The translations under genes and the position numbers were made by a program. From Lysobacterales bacterium (lineage in GTDB: Bacteria; Pseudomonadota; Gammaproteobacteria; Xanthomonadales; Wenzhouxiangellaceae): 64,000 bases of DNA. Every line of letters starts with the position of its first letter. Position 1 is the stretch's first letter. Under the pieces are notes generated by a model. That model was not told the origin of the DNA. It saw only the letters and a program-made list of their open reading frames with translations, and made no database searches. Of this stretch, positions 18,682 through 29,177 are shown piece by piece. The stretch lies in assembly GCA_002722315.1 (NCBI GenBank), contig PBLG01000013.1, positions 1 through 64,000 of the forward strand, in the 5' to 3' direction.

Positions 18682-20676
18682 CTATTGCTTCGTCAGATCG
18701 GCAAAATCGGGTAACCGGGCATATCCGGGGCAGGTTTCGGCAGCGTTGGCCAACGCGGTTTTGGCCCGAATCGACTGGTCCAGGTTCAGATATGCCTTGG
18801 CCGCGCTGACCCAGGCGCTTGCCGATAAGCCGGCTTCCGTCAATGCGTCGAGTTCCACTCTGAGTTTCTCGATGACCTCGTCCGATACCGCTCTCGGGCT
18901 CAGCTTCCTGACAGCCGCGTAGTAATGGACTCGGGCCGCGGCGTCGTCCTGACCGGAAGTACCGCGCAACCGGTCGCGTTCGACGATCTCGATCGCCTGC
19001 AGCCAGGCCTGCACCGCGCCGGTGGTATCGCCCGAGCGCCATCGCGACTCCGCCAGACCACTCCACATCTGGTGAATTTCCGGCGAGCCGTCGGCCAGTG
19101 CCTCGATTGCGCGCTGTCGCAGCTGTCGTGAGATTTCGTACTCGCCAAGGTAATAGTGCACCAACCCCAAAAACTCGTCGCCGGAGTGCGCTTGCGGTGC
19201 AAGTTCGCGCACCCGCAGGTAGCGCTCGCGCGCCTGCTCGATGTTGCCTGCGCACAGTTCGAATGTGCCCAGGTTGGTGAGGATGCTGGTGTTCTCATCG
19301 CGCGCCAGCGCTTCGCGACTGGCTTCAACGGCGGCTTCAATGTCATTGGCGAAGTACTCGATGATCGCGCGCGTGAACAACGGCTTCCAGAAGTCCGGAT
19401 CGGCCGCGGCCGCGGCGCCGGCAGCGCTTCGCGCGCGCTTCAGGTCGGCGGTCTCACCGGTCTGGCGGAAGCGATGAAAGTACAGCGTGGCCTTGAGGTT
19501 CAGCAAGTCGGCATCGTCGGGTTCATCGCGCGAAGCCGTTTCAAGCTGTTTTATCGCGCCTTCGATATCGCCGCTGCGTCTCAGCAGGGCTGCGTGTGCG
19601 AGCCGAACCACAGGATCTTCCGGCTCAAGCGCCAGCGCCTCACGGCAGGCAGACCCGGCCTGCTCCAGCGCCCATTGCTCATCCTGAATCCAGATTTCCT
19701 CGAGCAGCGCCAGGCACAATCCGGCATGGGCGCGTGCGAAGCCGGGATCGCGTCTGAGCGCCGCTTCGAACCGGCCCTGGGCTCGGCGCACGTTCAGTTC
19801 GGTCAACGCACGGTCCAGGTGCATTCGCCCGATCAGGTAGTCTTCCAGCGCAGCGTCGTCCGCAATTCCTTTTTCGCGTGGTTGGCGCCCGAGAATGTGG
19901 TCTCGAATCGCAGCGAAGGCTTCGTCGACCAGCGCCTCTTGCTCACGCCGCAGGCGAGTGGCTGGAAGGCCTTCGTTCCATACCGGCAGGCGCTGGCCGT
20001 CGTGTTCCAGCCAGATCCTTAGACCGCTCCAGCGGCCGTGCCGGGCATGTTCGCCACCGACCAGCCATTGGGCGCGCAGGCGCTCGGCCGCTTCACGCGC
20101 GCCGTATTGTTCGGCCAGCGTCTCCATGGAGCCCATGACGACTGAAAACTCCGGGGCCATTCGCTGCCTGAGTGTCCCGGAGAAACCGAGCTCTTCATCG
20201 CCTTCGAAATCCACCACGGCCACCGATGGACGGCCTGGAAGGTCTTTCAGGTCTTGTTTGGCGTTTGGAGCGCTGGGGGTGGGTGATGGATAGCGATCGA
20301 GCACCGTCAAGGTAAAAGCCAGCAGCGCAAACGCGGCCGCGGCGGCTGCAAGCGCGCGGCCGAGCCAGGGTCGTTTCGAGGTCGCGACCGACTCGGTCGC
20401 CTCCGTCCCGTGATAGCCGTCTTCGCCGTTGAGATACAGAGTCCAGGCATCCACACCCAGCGCGCGCGCAATACGTTCAAGGCTGCTCGGCTCCACGGGC
20501 TGCTCGCGAAACACGCGGTTGACCAGCGAGCGGGGGTCACTTTCGAGTTGCTCGAGATCGGCGATTCGTGTGGCCAGTTCGGCCTGGCTGCGTAGTCCGG
20601 CTTGCGACAGTGCGTGATACAGGCGCGTGCGCGATGCGCGTACACCGCGTTTTCGAGTTGCAGAATTCGATGCCAC
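18682..20676 (-). CDS. HTH / membrane span / TPR regulator-like protein
   Basis: 664 aa. Residues about 15-85 look like a divergent helix-turn-helix region (SQAELATRIADLEQ, then SSLERIARALGVDAWTLYL, XRE-like). A single membrane span follows near 105-127 (ALAAAAAAFALLAFTLTVLD). The rest is predicted to be periplasmic: a SVAVVDFEGDEELGFSGTL segment like the TolB-like/adenylate-cyclase-associated domain often fused to TPRs, then about eight TPR units. The layout recalls CadC-type one-component membrane regulators but with a different HTH. It is divergent from the secreted repeat protein gene (252-base gap), which may be its target. Function is unknown. Confidence 0.75.
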   Translation of the reverse strand: MASNSATRKRGVRASRTRLYHALSQAGLRSQAELATRIADLEQLESDPRSLVNRVFREQPVEPSSLERIARALGVDAWTLYLNGEDGYHGTEATESVATSKRPWLGRALAAAAAAFALLAFTLTVLDRYPSPTPSAPNAKQDLKDLPGRPSVAVVDFEGDEELGFSGTLRQRMAPEFSVVMGSMETLAEQYGAREAAERLRAQWLVGGEHARHGRWSGLRIWLEHDGQRLPVWNEGLPATRLRREQEALVDEAFAAIRDHILGRQPREKGIADDAALEDYLIGRMHLDRALTELNVRRAQGRFEAALRRDPGFARAHAGLCLALLEEIWIQDEQWALEQAGSACREALALEPEDPVVRLAHAALLRRSGDIEGAIKQLETASRDEPDDADLLNLKATLYFHRFRQTGETADLKRARSAAGAAAAADPDFWKPLFTRAIIEYFANDIEAAVEASREALARDENTSILTNLGTFELCAGNIEQARERYLRVRELAPQAHSGDEFLGLVHYYLGEYEISRQLRQRAIEALADGSPEIHQMWSGLAESRWRSGDTTGAVQAWLQAIEIVERDRLRGTSGQDDAAARVHYYAAVRKLSPRAVSDEVIEKLRVELDALTEAGLSASAWVSAAKAYLNLDQSIRAKTALANAAETCPGYARLPDFADLTKQ

Positions 20677-20928
20677 GATTGACGCTCGCTCTCATGACCG
20701 CAATCAACGGTTCTGATTCTAACTGAGCCTAAGCCGCGCTAGCAGGCGATGTCCGAAACGCGGCGATGGCCGAGAATCAATTCAGCCGTGGAAGCGTGCT
20801 GGTGAATGTGTGATGCGGCCGACAGGATCAGGGCCTGATTAGTCAATGCCTTGCTCGAAAACGTCATCATGCCGCTCGACCAGTCTGTTGGTGCGGCTCG
20901 GAAAATGTTTCGATTCGGAGACAACGAA

Positions 20929-23900
20929 ATGACCGAACTCATCATCGGGATCCAGAAAGCATTCAAACCGGGCGTTGCAGCGAGAACCTCGCGAGTTGCG
21001 CTGCTGATCTTCACGTGCCTGCTGCTGTCATGCGCATCTGCGGTCGCGCAGATCCGCATGGCCATCGAAATTTCGCCCAATGAGCCGGTTGCCGGCGAGT
21101 TGGTCATCGTGCGCGTGACGGTCGTGAATGCCGGAGTTGCCATGGTTGATAACCTTCGTGCCGAGGTCGAATATCCTGCCGGACTTGCAGCCATGTCCGA
21201 CATGCTGTTCTCCGACGGTGGGGACTGCACTTTCCTGACCAATGGTTCAGCATGTAACGAGGGTGAAACTGCGTTCTGGGAGATTGGCTCGCTATCGCCG
21301 GGTGCGGGCAAGACCGTTTACATGACGCCAACAGTCGCGGGTGGCACGCCGGCCGATCTGCTGATCGCTTTCAACGGAGAAGTGCTCGAAGGTGCTTCCT
21401 TGCGCGCGGTTGCCGGCTCGGAGGTGGTGGTTGTCGCCGATCGCGCCCTGGAGCTGGAGGTCGACGCCGACCGCGAGCCGGTCGCTCCGGGCAAGACGCT
21501 GGGGTTCGAGTTGAACTTCGGCAACCAGAGCGGCACGGCTACGACGAGTACCGAACTGCGTTTTCCACTGCCGGCCGATACAAGCCTCGTCGGAGCCGAC
21601 GGCGGCGGCGCCCTGGTCGGTAACGAGGTGGTCTGGAACATCGGTATTCTGAACCCGGGAGACTCGGGCAAGCGCCGGGTCACGGTGCAGCTTGGCGGGG
21701 CGCTGGGCGACGGGGACCTTGTCGAAGTCGATTCCGCCGAGATCAGCGGCGAGAGCGGCTTCGAGATCCGACGTACGCGCCAGCAGGCCACGACGCGGGT
21801 CGAAACGGCATCTCAACTGGCTTTTTCGATCGACATGCCGGCCCAGCCGCTGCGCACCAATGTCGCCTCCCCGATTCACCTGACCGTGACCAATCGGGGC
21901 GCTACGGTGCGGTCGGGCGTTCGCGCCGAGCTGTTCTTTCCGCCGGGCCTTGCCGACATGAGCGACGCCCTGTTCTCCGATGGCGGCGACTGCACCTTCC
22001 TGACCAATTCCACGGCCTGCGACGGCGGCGAAACGGCATTCTGGGATATCGGCACGCTGCCGCCGGGGGCAGGCAAGACGGTCACACTGTCGCCAGCTGT
22101 CTTGTCGGCGAGTGCAGACGGCCGTGTGCTTTCGTTCTTCGGTCGGGCCTTTGCCGAGGCAACCCCGGACTTCTGGCAGCGACGTTCGCTGGCCCTGGAG
22201 GCGGACCGGGCGCTGGAACTTGAAGTCGACGCCGACCGCGAGCCGGTGGCGCCGGGCGAAGTGCTTCGCTACGAGTTGAGTTTCGGCAACGTCGGCAGCG
22301 CAGCGACGAGCGCCACCGAGCTGCGCCTTCCGCTGCCGGCCGGCACCAGCTTCGTCGAGGCCGATGGTGGCGGCACCCTGGTCGCCAACGAGGTGATCTG
22401 GGACATTGGCACGCTGAACCCGGGCGATTCCGGCAAGCGCCGGGTCGCGGTGCAGCTCGAACCCGCGCTGGAAAACGGCGATCTGGTCGAAGTCGATTCG
22501 GCCGAGATCAGCGGCGAGAGCGGCTTCGAGATCCAGCGTACGCGCCAGCAGGCCACGACGCGGGTCGAAACGGCTTCTCAACTGGCTTTTTCGATCGACA
22601 TGCCGGCCCAGCCGCTGCGCACCAATGTCGCCTCCCCGATCCACCTGACCGTGACCAATCGGGGCGCTACGGTGCAGTCGGGGGTTCGCGCCGAACTGTT
22701 CTTCCCGCCGGGCCTTGCCGACATGAGCGACGCCCTGTTCTCCGACGGTGGCGACTGCACCTTCCTGACCGGTTCCACGGCCTGCGACGGCGGCGAAACG
22801 GCGTTCTGGGACATCGGTACCTTGCCGCCGGGCGTGGGCAAGACGCTTACGATGGTGCCTTCAGCATTGTTGACCAATGGAGATGGTCGCGTGCTGTCGT
22901 TCTTCGGCCGAGCCTTTGCCAACTCGACCCCGGATTTCTGGCAGCGCCGTTCATTGGCGTTGGAGGCCGATCGGGCGCTGGAACTGGAGGTCGATCCCGA
23001 TCGCGAGCCGGTAGCCTCGGGCGGCACGCTGGGATATACGTTGAGCTTCGGCAATGCCGGAAGCACCGCGACAACGGGCACCGAACTGCGCTTTCCGCTG
23101 CCGGACGGGGCAAGTCTCGTCGTGGCCGAAGACGGTGGTCTGCTGGATGGAAATGACGTGTTGTGGAATCTGGGCACGCTGGATGCTGGCGATGTCGGCC
23201 GACGCAGAGTCGAGCTGGCGCTGGATGCTTCGTCCGTTGCCGGCGACATCGTGCGCGGCCGTTCGCCCCGGTTGGCGGTCAAGGGCTCGACGATGGTTTC
23301 CAACGATACGCACGTCCGATTGCGGCCGGCGGATGACTTCGACTTCACGTTGTCTCTGTTTCCGAATATTGGTCAGCCCGAACAGCCGATGGCCGCCGAT
23401 CTGGTGGTGTTCAACCAGGCGCCTTTCGACATTACCAACGTCAATCTGGGGCTCTACTTTCCTGCAGCTTTGATTCCGCTTGGGGATGCTTCGATATCCG
23501 ACGGCGGCGATTGCAGTTTTGTGACCAGCGTATCCACGTGCAACCCGGGCGAATCCGTAATCTGGCAGCTCGGCACCATGCCCGGCTCTTCGCAGCTGAT
23601 GCGCATGCTAGAACCAACGCTGGCCAATATCGCGCAAGGCACGCTGGTGAATTTCTTCGCCCGCATCCGCAGCGACTCGACCTCGGGTGCTTTCGTCAAA
23701 CGCACCTTGCCGGTAGGCAATTTCGCGCCACCGCCACCGCCGCCGGATCCTGCGATCTCAGTGTCGGGCAACGGAATCGAGATCGTCAACGGGGACACGA
23801 CGCCGTCGCCCTCCGACGGCACCGATTTCGGTTCCGCGGACTTCGACGGCGAAACGATCACACGCAACTTCACGGTCGAAAACAGCAACACCGGTGATCT

Positions 23901-24153
23901 GGAGATTTCCTCGGTCTCGATCACCGGGACCAACTCCCTGGACTTCCTCGTCGTCTTCGGCCCGGCACCCACGATAGGGCCCAGCGAACAGAGCATTCTC
24001 GCGATTCGATTCGATCCCGACACAATCGGTACAAGAACGGCCACGGTGTCGATCACCAGCAACGATACCGATGCGAGTCCCTATACCTTTGACATTCAAG
24101 GCCAGGGCGAGGATGCCAGTGGAGAACTGCTGTTCAGGGACGGTTTCGAGTAG
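20929..24153 (+). CDS. Secreted DUF11-like repeat protein with GFE tail
   Basis: 1074 aa from the ATG at 20929, chosen because GGAG sits eight bases upstream; the frame opens earlier at 20851. A late signal peptide (VALLIFTCLLLSCASAVAQ) follows 20-odd charged residues. The body has four modules with a 765-nt period. Each starts with an SDGGDCTFLTxxTAC...W(E/D)IG(T/S)L module carrying two Cys; three are followed by an ADRALELEVDxDREPVA module resembling DUF11/CARDB beta-sandwiches. Then come a PPPPPP linker, a choice-of-anchor-D-like domain (about 945-1060) and the end GELLFRDGFE. Probably cell-surface or extracellular; ligand unknown. Confidence 0.85.
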   Translation: MTELIIGIQKAFKPGVAARTSRVALLIFTCLLLSCASAVAQIRMAIEISPNEPVAGELVIVRVTVVNAGVAMVDNLRAEVEYPAGLAAMSDMLFSDGGDCTFLTNGSACNEGETAFWEIGSLSPGAGKTVYMTPTVAGGTPADLLIAFNGEVLEGASLRAVAGSEVVVVADRALELEVDADREPVAPGKTLGFELNFGNQSGTATTSTELRFPLPADTSLVGADGGGALVGNEVVWNIGILNPGDSGKRRVTVQLGGALGDGDLVEVDSAEISGESGFEIRRTRQQATTRVETASQLAFSIDMPAQPLRTNVASPIHLTVTNRGATVRSGVRAELFFPPGLADMSDALFSDGGDCTFLTNSTACDGGETAFWDIGTLPPGAGKTVTLSPAVLSASADGRVLSFFGRAFAEATPDFWQRRSLALEADRALELEVDADREPVAPGEVLRYELSFGNVGSAATSATELRLPLPAGTSFVEADGGGTLVANEVIWDIGTLNPGDSGKRRVAVQLEPALENGDLVEVDSAEISGESGFEIQRTRQQATTRVETASQLAFSIDMPAQPLRTNVASPIHLTVTNRGATVQSGVRAELFFPPGLADMSDALFSDGGDCTFLTGSTACDGGETAFWDIGTLPPGVGKTLTMVPSALLTNGDGRVLSFFGRAFANSTPDFWQRRSLALEADRALELEVDPDREPVASGGTLGYTLSFGNAGSTATTGTELRFPLPDGASLVVAEDGGLLDGNDVLWNLGTLDAGDVGRRRVELALDASSVAGDIVRGRSPRLAVKGSTMVSNDTHVRLRPADDFDFTLSLFPNIGQPEQPMAADLVVFNQAPFDITNVNLGLYFPAALIPLGDASISDGGDCSFVTSVSTCNPGESVIWQLGTMPGSSQLMRMLEPTLANIAQGTLVNFFARIRSDSTSGAFVKRTLPVGNFAPPPPPPDPAISVSGNGIEIVNGDTTPSPSDGTDFGSADFDGETITRNFTVENSNTGDLEISSVSITGTNSLDFLVVFGPAPTIGPSEQSILAIRFDPDTIGTRTATVSITSNDTDASPYTFDIQGQGEDASGELLFRDGFE
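21439..23741 (+). repeat. In-gene tandem modules with 765-nt period
   Basis: Equivalent points recur exactly 765 nt (255 codons) apart: the start of the ADRALELEV module at 21439, 22204 and 22969, and CTGTTCTCCGA at 21205, 21970 and 22735. The last SDGGDC copy follows after 756 nt. About 100 bases around 21771-21880 and 22536-22645 differ at only a few positions, so at least one duplication or gene-conversion event is recent. Confidence 0.85.
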
Positions 24154-24882
24154 CCGCTGCTTCAGCACGCCATCGGCTGGCCTCCCTTCGATTGCGACGC
24201 CGCAGGTCCCCATCCGCGGCTAGCGAAAACCTCGACTCGGACGCGGTAAGCGGGCTATGGCTGCACTACGGCGAGGGTTGGAGAACCGGCATGAAAGATT
24301 CGAAGAGAACCGGCATTTCCAACAGCGGCGAGACGATCGAAGACACGTTGCGAACCGAAGCGCAGCGAATCCTCGCCCGGACGGGTCGCGCAAGTCATGC
24401 GAAACGTTCGCACTTCACCGCGAATGGTCGGAAATGAAGGCCCCGAATCCGGTTCTGGCCGGCTGCCCTGGCTTCTGGCCGGCGCCACGGCCGCCGCTGC
24501 GCCGGATGGTCTCGATCCGACTGGAATCGGATTCCGAGTAGCGGTCCTGCGCGCCGGTACCGGGCCGTGCATTAATGCTACCTGATTACGTATATTCCGC
24601 ACCCATCGTCCATGCCACGATCGACGAGCGAACCGAAAAAACGGCTCTTGCCGCGGATTCACGCGGAAAAACGCGGATGACAATCCAAAGCGTGAAGGCG
24701 AAGTAGCGCATGCAGCACGTCGCCGGGCAAATGGCAGAAAACGCCTGTCGGAGGCAGTTCCCTTTGCGATCAATCATCTGTCTTTATCCGCGGGCATCTG
24801 CGTAGATCCGCGGCAAAAAAAGCTTTTCGAGAAAGCAGCTGAATCTCGTCCGTAATCAGGTAATGCTATAAGCTTGCAGCAA
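24154..24882. other. 729-base stretch without a recognised gene
   Basis: Only short frames are present, for example one of 48 codons starting with ATG at 24291 (MKDSKRTGISNSGETIEDTL), with no family or ribosome site to support it. The right half holds the nested inverted repeats listed separately. Promoter signals for the acetyltransferase gene were not resolved. Confidence 0.5.
24579..24862. mobile_element. MITE-like nested inverted-repeat element
   Basis: TACCTGATTACG (24579-24590) and its exact reverse complement CGTAATCAGGTA (24851-24862) form 12-bp outer arms. Inside them, a 33-base left arm at 24648-24680 (TTGCCGCGGATTCACGCGG...) and a right arm at 24784-24816 are imperfect reverse complements. 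No transposase or target duplication was recognised. It could be a non-autonomous element or a large stem structure. The inner arms resemble a CCGCGGAT-type dispersed repeat seen in other gammaproteobacteria. Confidence 0.45.
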
Positions 24883-25413
24883 ATGGACATCCGAATTGCG
24901 ACAATCCGCGACACCGACGCTGTCCGGGCCGTTCACCTCGATGCTTTCCCCGAAGGCGAAGGCGCGCCGGTGGCTAAGCTCGCAGCCGATTTGTTAGAAG
25001 AGAAGACCACGCCGGAAACCCTTTCGCTGGTGGCCGAAAGCGATGGCGCGATCGTCGGGCACGTCGCGTTCAGTCCTGTTTTTGTCGAAGGCATTGATGA
25101 CTTCAACGGATACATCCTGGCGCCCCTCGGGGTGAAAGCGTCGAGCCAGAAAGGCGGGGTCGGCCGGGCGCTGATCGAATACGGCATGCGCCGGCTGTCG
25201 GAAAAGGGCGTCGAAGTGGTGTTCGTCTACGGCGATCCGGACTACTACGGCCGGTTCGGCTTCAACGCCGAGGCCGCGAGCGTCTACAACGCGCCTTACC
25301 CGCTCCAGTATCCGTTCGGCTGGCAGGCCGCCGTGCTCGACGAGCCCACGCCGTGCGACTCGCCGGTGACGATAGCATGCGTCGAATCGCTATCCGATCC
25401 CGGTCTTTGGTGA
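24883..25413 (+). CDS. GNAT family N-acetyltransferase (YhbS-like)
   Basis: 176 aa from the ATG at 24883 (MDIRIATIRDTDAVRAVH). GNAT motifs: acceptor-side VAESDGAIVGHVAFSPV, then the acetyl-CoA pyrophosphate loop LGVKASSQKGGVGRALIEYGM (the Q/RxxGxG/A type) and VFVYGDPDYYGRFGF, the YhbS hallmark. It should transfer an acetyl group from acetyl-CoA to a small amine or protein; the substrate is unknown. It stands alone after the inverted-repeat element, whose right arm ends 20 bases upstream of the start. Confidence 0.88.
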   Translation: MDIRIATIRDTDAVRAVHLDAFPEGEGAPVAKLAADLLEEKTTPETLSLVAESDGAIVGHVAFSPVFVEGIDDFNGYILAPLGVKASSQKGGVGRALIEYGMRRLSEKGVEVVFVYGDPDYYGRFGFNAEAASVYNAPYPLQYPFGWQAAVLDEPTPCDSPVTIACVESLSDPGLW

Positions 25414-25460
25414 CACCGAATTCGATTCCACTCGGCTGAAATGATGCCGTGATTCCCTGG

Positions 25461-25514
25461 GGTGGATAAGCGCCAGCGCATCCACCGTTCGTAACGGATG
25501 CAATCCGCCTGGCG
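25461..25514. repeat. REP-like hairpin between convergent genes
   Basis: GGTGGAT (25461-25467) and ATCCACC (25480-25486) are perfect arms with an inner GCG/CGC pair. A second pairing is possible between GCATCC (25478-25483) and GGATGC (25496-25501), with outer CGCCAG/CTGGCG arms (25471-25476, 25509-25514). The two structures are mutually exclusive. The text GGTGGATAAGCGCCAGCGCA is of a type dispersed in gammaproteobacterial genomes. It separates the acetyltransferase and permease 3' ends and could terminate both. Confidence 0.5.
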
Positions 25515-25536
25515 TCGCTATTCGTTACGCTCCTCT

Positions 25537-26760
<1,224 letters not shown>

Positions 26761-26864
26761 GCTTTTAGCCTAGCAAACCGATGCCATCATTTCTCCCGGA
26801 CGGAATTGTGGCGTCTAGCCTGAAGCAGTGCCCGTCCTGCTCGGTACGATGGATCAACCTTGTA

Positions 26865-27950
26865 TCACCAACCCTTCCAGAACGGACCGTCGGCAAAGTC
26901 CCAGAGCAGGTTCATCTGAGCCACGTAGTCGAAGCGGTCGCGCTCGTTGACCGGAATCTGCACGCCCATGTTCAGCGCCACGTGCCCGCCCTTGGTGAGG
27001 CCGAATCGCACCTGCGGGATGATCGAAACCTCGGCGAAGTCGGACCGGTTCGGCCCGTTTCCGCGGTCGAACGGGAATTCTGCGAGCACTTCGAGCCCGG
27101 GGAAGGCATTGCGCGGCCAAGGCGAGTGCGTCCAGTGCACGATGCCGGCAACTTCGAAGCTGCCGTCGCCGAAATCGTTGAACGGGAGTTTTGCGCGGGT
27201 ATGGCCCTGGAACGTGAACTCCGAGTTCAGGATCCGTCCGAACGCCAGGTACGGCAGCCACTCCTCTTCGCCGCCGTGGATCGGGAATTCGAACTTGCTG
27301 CCGGCGGTCAGGATCGAGGTGTTCTGCGCATTCGTGTGCACCACGTACTTGCCGCCGACCTCGATCTTGTCCAGGTCGCTGTCGCCGTCTTCCAGCGACT
27401 GCACCAGCTCGACCAGCACCTGGCCGCGCTTGCCGACGCGTTTTTCCAATTCGAACACGTTTTCCCAAACGTCCACGCCGTCGCGCTTGACGTAATCGCT
27501 CTTCCACACCACTTCGTCTTCGGGAAAAGCCTTGATGGTGTTCAGCGGCAGGAACAGGTTCAGCGCACCGTCGGGATAGTCGTGTTCGCCCGGAATGCCC
27601 TTCAGGTACGTGACGACCGATTCGATCTCATGTTCGGTCAACGTGTCGCCAAATGCCGGCATCTTCTCCGAAAGTCCAAGCGCAGCACCACCGTGCTCGA
27701 TCACCATCTTCCAGTCGTGGCCCGGTTCGCGGCTGTTGAACAGCGGATCGTTGAAGTCGGCCGGCACCACGCCCAGCCCCTGCACCACCGGGCTGTCCGG
27801 ATTCAGGTTGCCGCCCGGCCCGTGGCAACTCGAGCAGTGCGTGGCGAACAGCGCTGCGGGATCCGGTTCGCTCGCGGCTGACGGCTGGACCAGGAAAAAG
27901 CAGGCGAGCGCAAGATGTTGAAACAAATCCGATTCTGATCGACCGCGCAC
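26865..27950 (-). CDS. Cytochrome c domain fused to a C-terminal outer-membrane-like domain
   Basis: 361 aa from a GTG at 27950; the open frame reaches 28034. A hydrophobic export segment (LALACFFLVQPSAASE) leads into a class I cytochrome c domain with haem motif HCSSCHG and a distal Met in SEKMPAFGDTL. The remaining about 240 residues alternate polar and aromatic residues and end in FWKGW, suggesting a beta-barrel-like or outer-membrane-associated domain; I do not recognise the family. The start is doubtful: the only good ribosome site (AAGGGAG) serves an ATG at 27960 in another frame. It is divergent from the MDR oxidoreductase gene. Confidence 0.72.
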   Translation of the reverse strand: MRGRSESDLFQHLALACFFLVQPSAASEPDPAALFATHCSSCHGPGGNLNPDSPVVQGLGVVPADFNDPLFNSREPGHDWKMVIEHGGAALGLSEKMPAFGDTLTEHEIESVVTYLKGIPGEHDYPDGALNLFLPLNTIKAFPEDEVVWKSDYVKRDGVDVWENVFELEKRVGKRGQVLVELVQSLEDGDSDLDKIEVGGKYVVHTNAQNTSILTAGSKFEFPIHGGEEEWLPYLAFGRILNSEFTFQGHTRAKLPFNDFGDGSFEVAGIVHWTHSPWPRNAFPGLEVLAEFPFDRGNGPNRSDFAEVSIIPQVRFGLTKGGHVALNMGVQIPVNERDRFDYVAQMNLLWDFADGPFWKGW

Positions 27951-28109
27951 GAAAGCACATCGTGAACTCCCTTGTCTGGAATGGTTTCTGCCTGAATACC
28001 ATGAATTAGGGAAAGCGAATATGACCCATGTCAATCAAGCCCGCTCGCGCTGGATTCGAGCCCGGAAGTTTCGGCATACTGGTCTCCTCCTACAGCGCGG
28101 CGCGGCGCC

Positions 28110-29177
28110 ATGCATCGAATCGTGATCAGGAAACCGGGCGGCTACACGGCGCTTGAATACGTCGAAACGCCCAACCCGCAGCCCGGCCCCGGCGCGGTGG
28201 TAATCGAAACGCAAGCCTGCGGCCTGAACTACGCCGACGGCATCATCCGGATGGGCCTGTACGAATCGGCGAAGAAGCTTCACGGCTACCCGATCACGCC
28301 CGGCTTCGAGGTGGCCGGGCGGATCGCGGCGGTCGGCGAAGGCGTCGATCGGTTCCAGCCCGGCGACGAGGTGATCGGCCTGACGCTGTTCGATGGTTAC
28401 GCCAGCCACCTGGAGATCGGCGTCGACGGGGTTTTCGCCAAGCCTGCGCACCTGACCATGGCCGAGGCCGCGACGCTGCCGACCGTATTCCTCACCGCCT
28501 GGTGGATGATCCACCGCCAGCTTCATCCCCGGCCGAATGAAACCTGGCTGGTGCACTCGGCCGCCGGCGGCGTCGGCTCGGCGATTCTTCAGCTGGGACG
28601 ACTGGCCGGCCCCAGGATGATCGGCGTCGTCGGTGCTGCGCACAAGATCGACCACGCCCGGGCAATGGGCGCGGTCGAGGTGATCGACAAATCAAGCCAG
28701 GACTTATGGCCCGAGGCAGAGCGCCTGGCGCCCGACGGATTCGACGCCGTGTTCGACGCCAACGGCGTGCAAACGCTAAGAGCCAGCTACGAGCATCTCG
28801 CGCCCACCGGCCGGCTCGTGGTCTACGGATTTCACACCATGCTGCCCAAAACCGGGCGGCTGAACTGGGCGAAGCTCGCCCTTGACTGGCTGCGCACCCC
28901 GCGCTTCAACCCGCTGCACATGACCCGCGACAACAAGAGCGTGCTCGCGGCCAACTTGAGCTTTCTTCAATCGCACGCGCCCAGTCTGCGCGAGGGCATG
29001 CTCTGGTTGCTCGAGCATTTCGAAAGCGGCGAGCTGAAGCCGCTGCCGGTGGAGACCTGGTCGCTGAAGGATGCCGCGAGAGCGCAGCGGCGGATCGAGT
29101 CGGGCCAGACGATAGGCAAACTTGCGCTGATTCCCAAGGGCGAGGAAACTCCAAATCCACAGAGGGCAATACCATGA
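28110..29177 (+). CDS. Zinc-independent MDR oxidoreductase (quinone reductase/VAT-1 like)
   Basis: 355 aa medium-chain dehydrogenase/reductase. The N-terminal GroES-like fold has ACGLNYADGIIRMG in place of the zinc-binding Cys-His of alcohol dehydrogenases, so it belongs to the zinc-independent quinone-reductase/VAT-1 side. The nucleotide loop is VHSAAGGVGSAILQLGRLAG (AAGGVGS, NADPH type). It should reduce a quinone or enone. Its stop overlaps the VOC protein start by four bases, so the two are co-translated and may act on related reactive carbonyl compounds (inference). Confidence 0.88.
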   Translation: MHRIVIRKPGGYTALEYVETPNPQPGPGAVVIETQACGLNYADGIIRMGLYESAKKLHGYPITPGFEVAGRIAAVGEGVDRFQPGDEVIGLTLFDGYASHLEIGVDGVFAKPAHLTMAEAATLPTVFLTAWWMIHRQLHPRPNETWLVHSAAGGVGSAILQLGRLAGPRMIGVVGAAHKIDHARAMGAVEVIDKSSQDLWPEAERLAPDGFDAVFDANGVQTLRASYEHLAPTGRLVVYGFHTMLPKTGRLNWAKLALDWLRTPRFNPLHMTRDNKSVLAANLSFLQSHAPSLREGMLWLLEHFESGELKPLPVETWSLKDAARAQRRIESGQTIGKLALIPKGEETPNPQRAIP

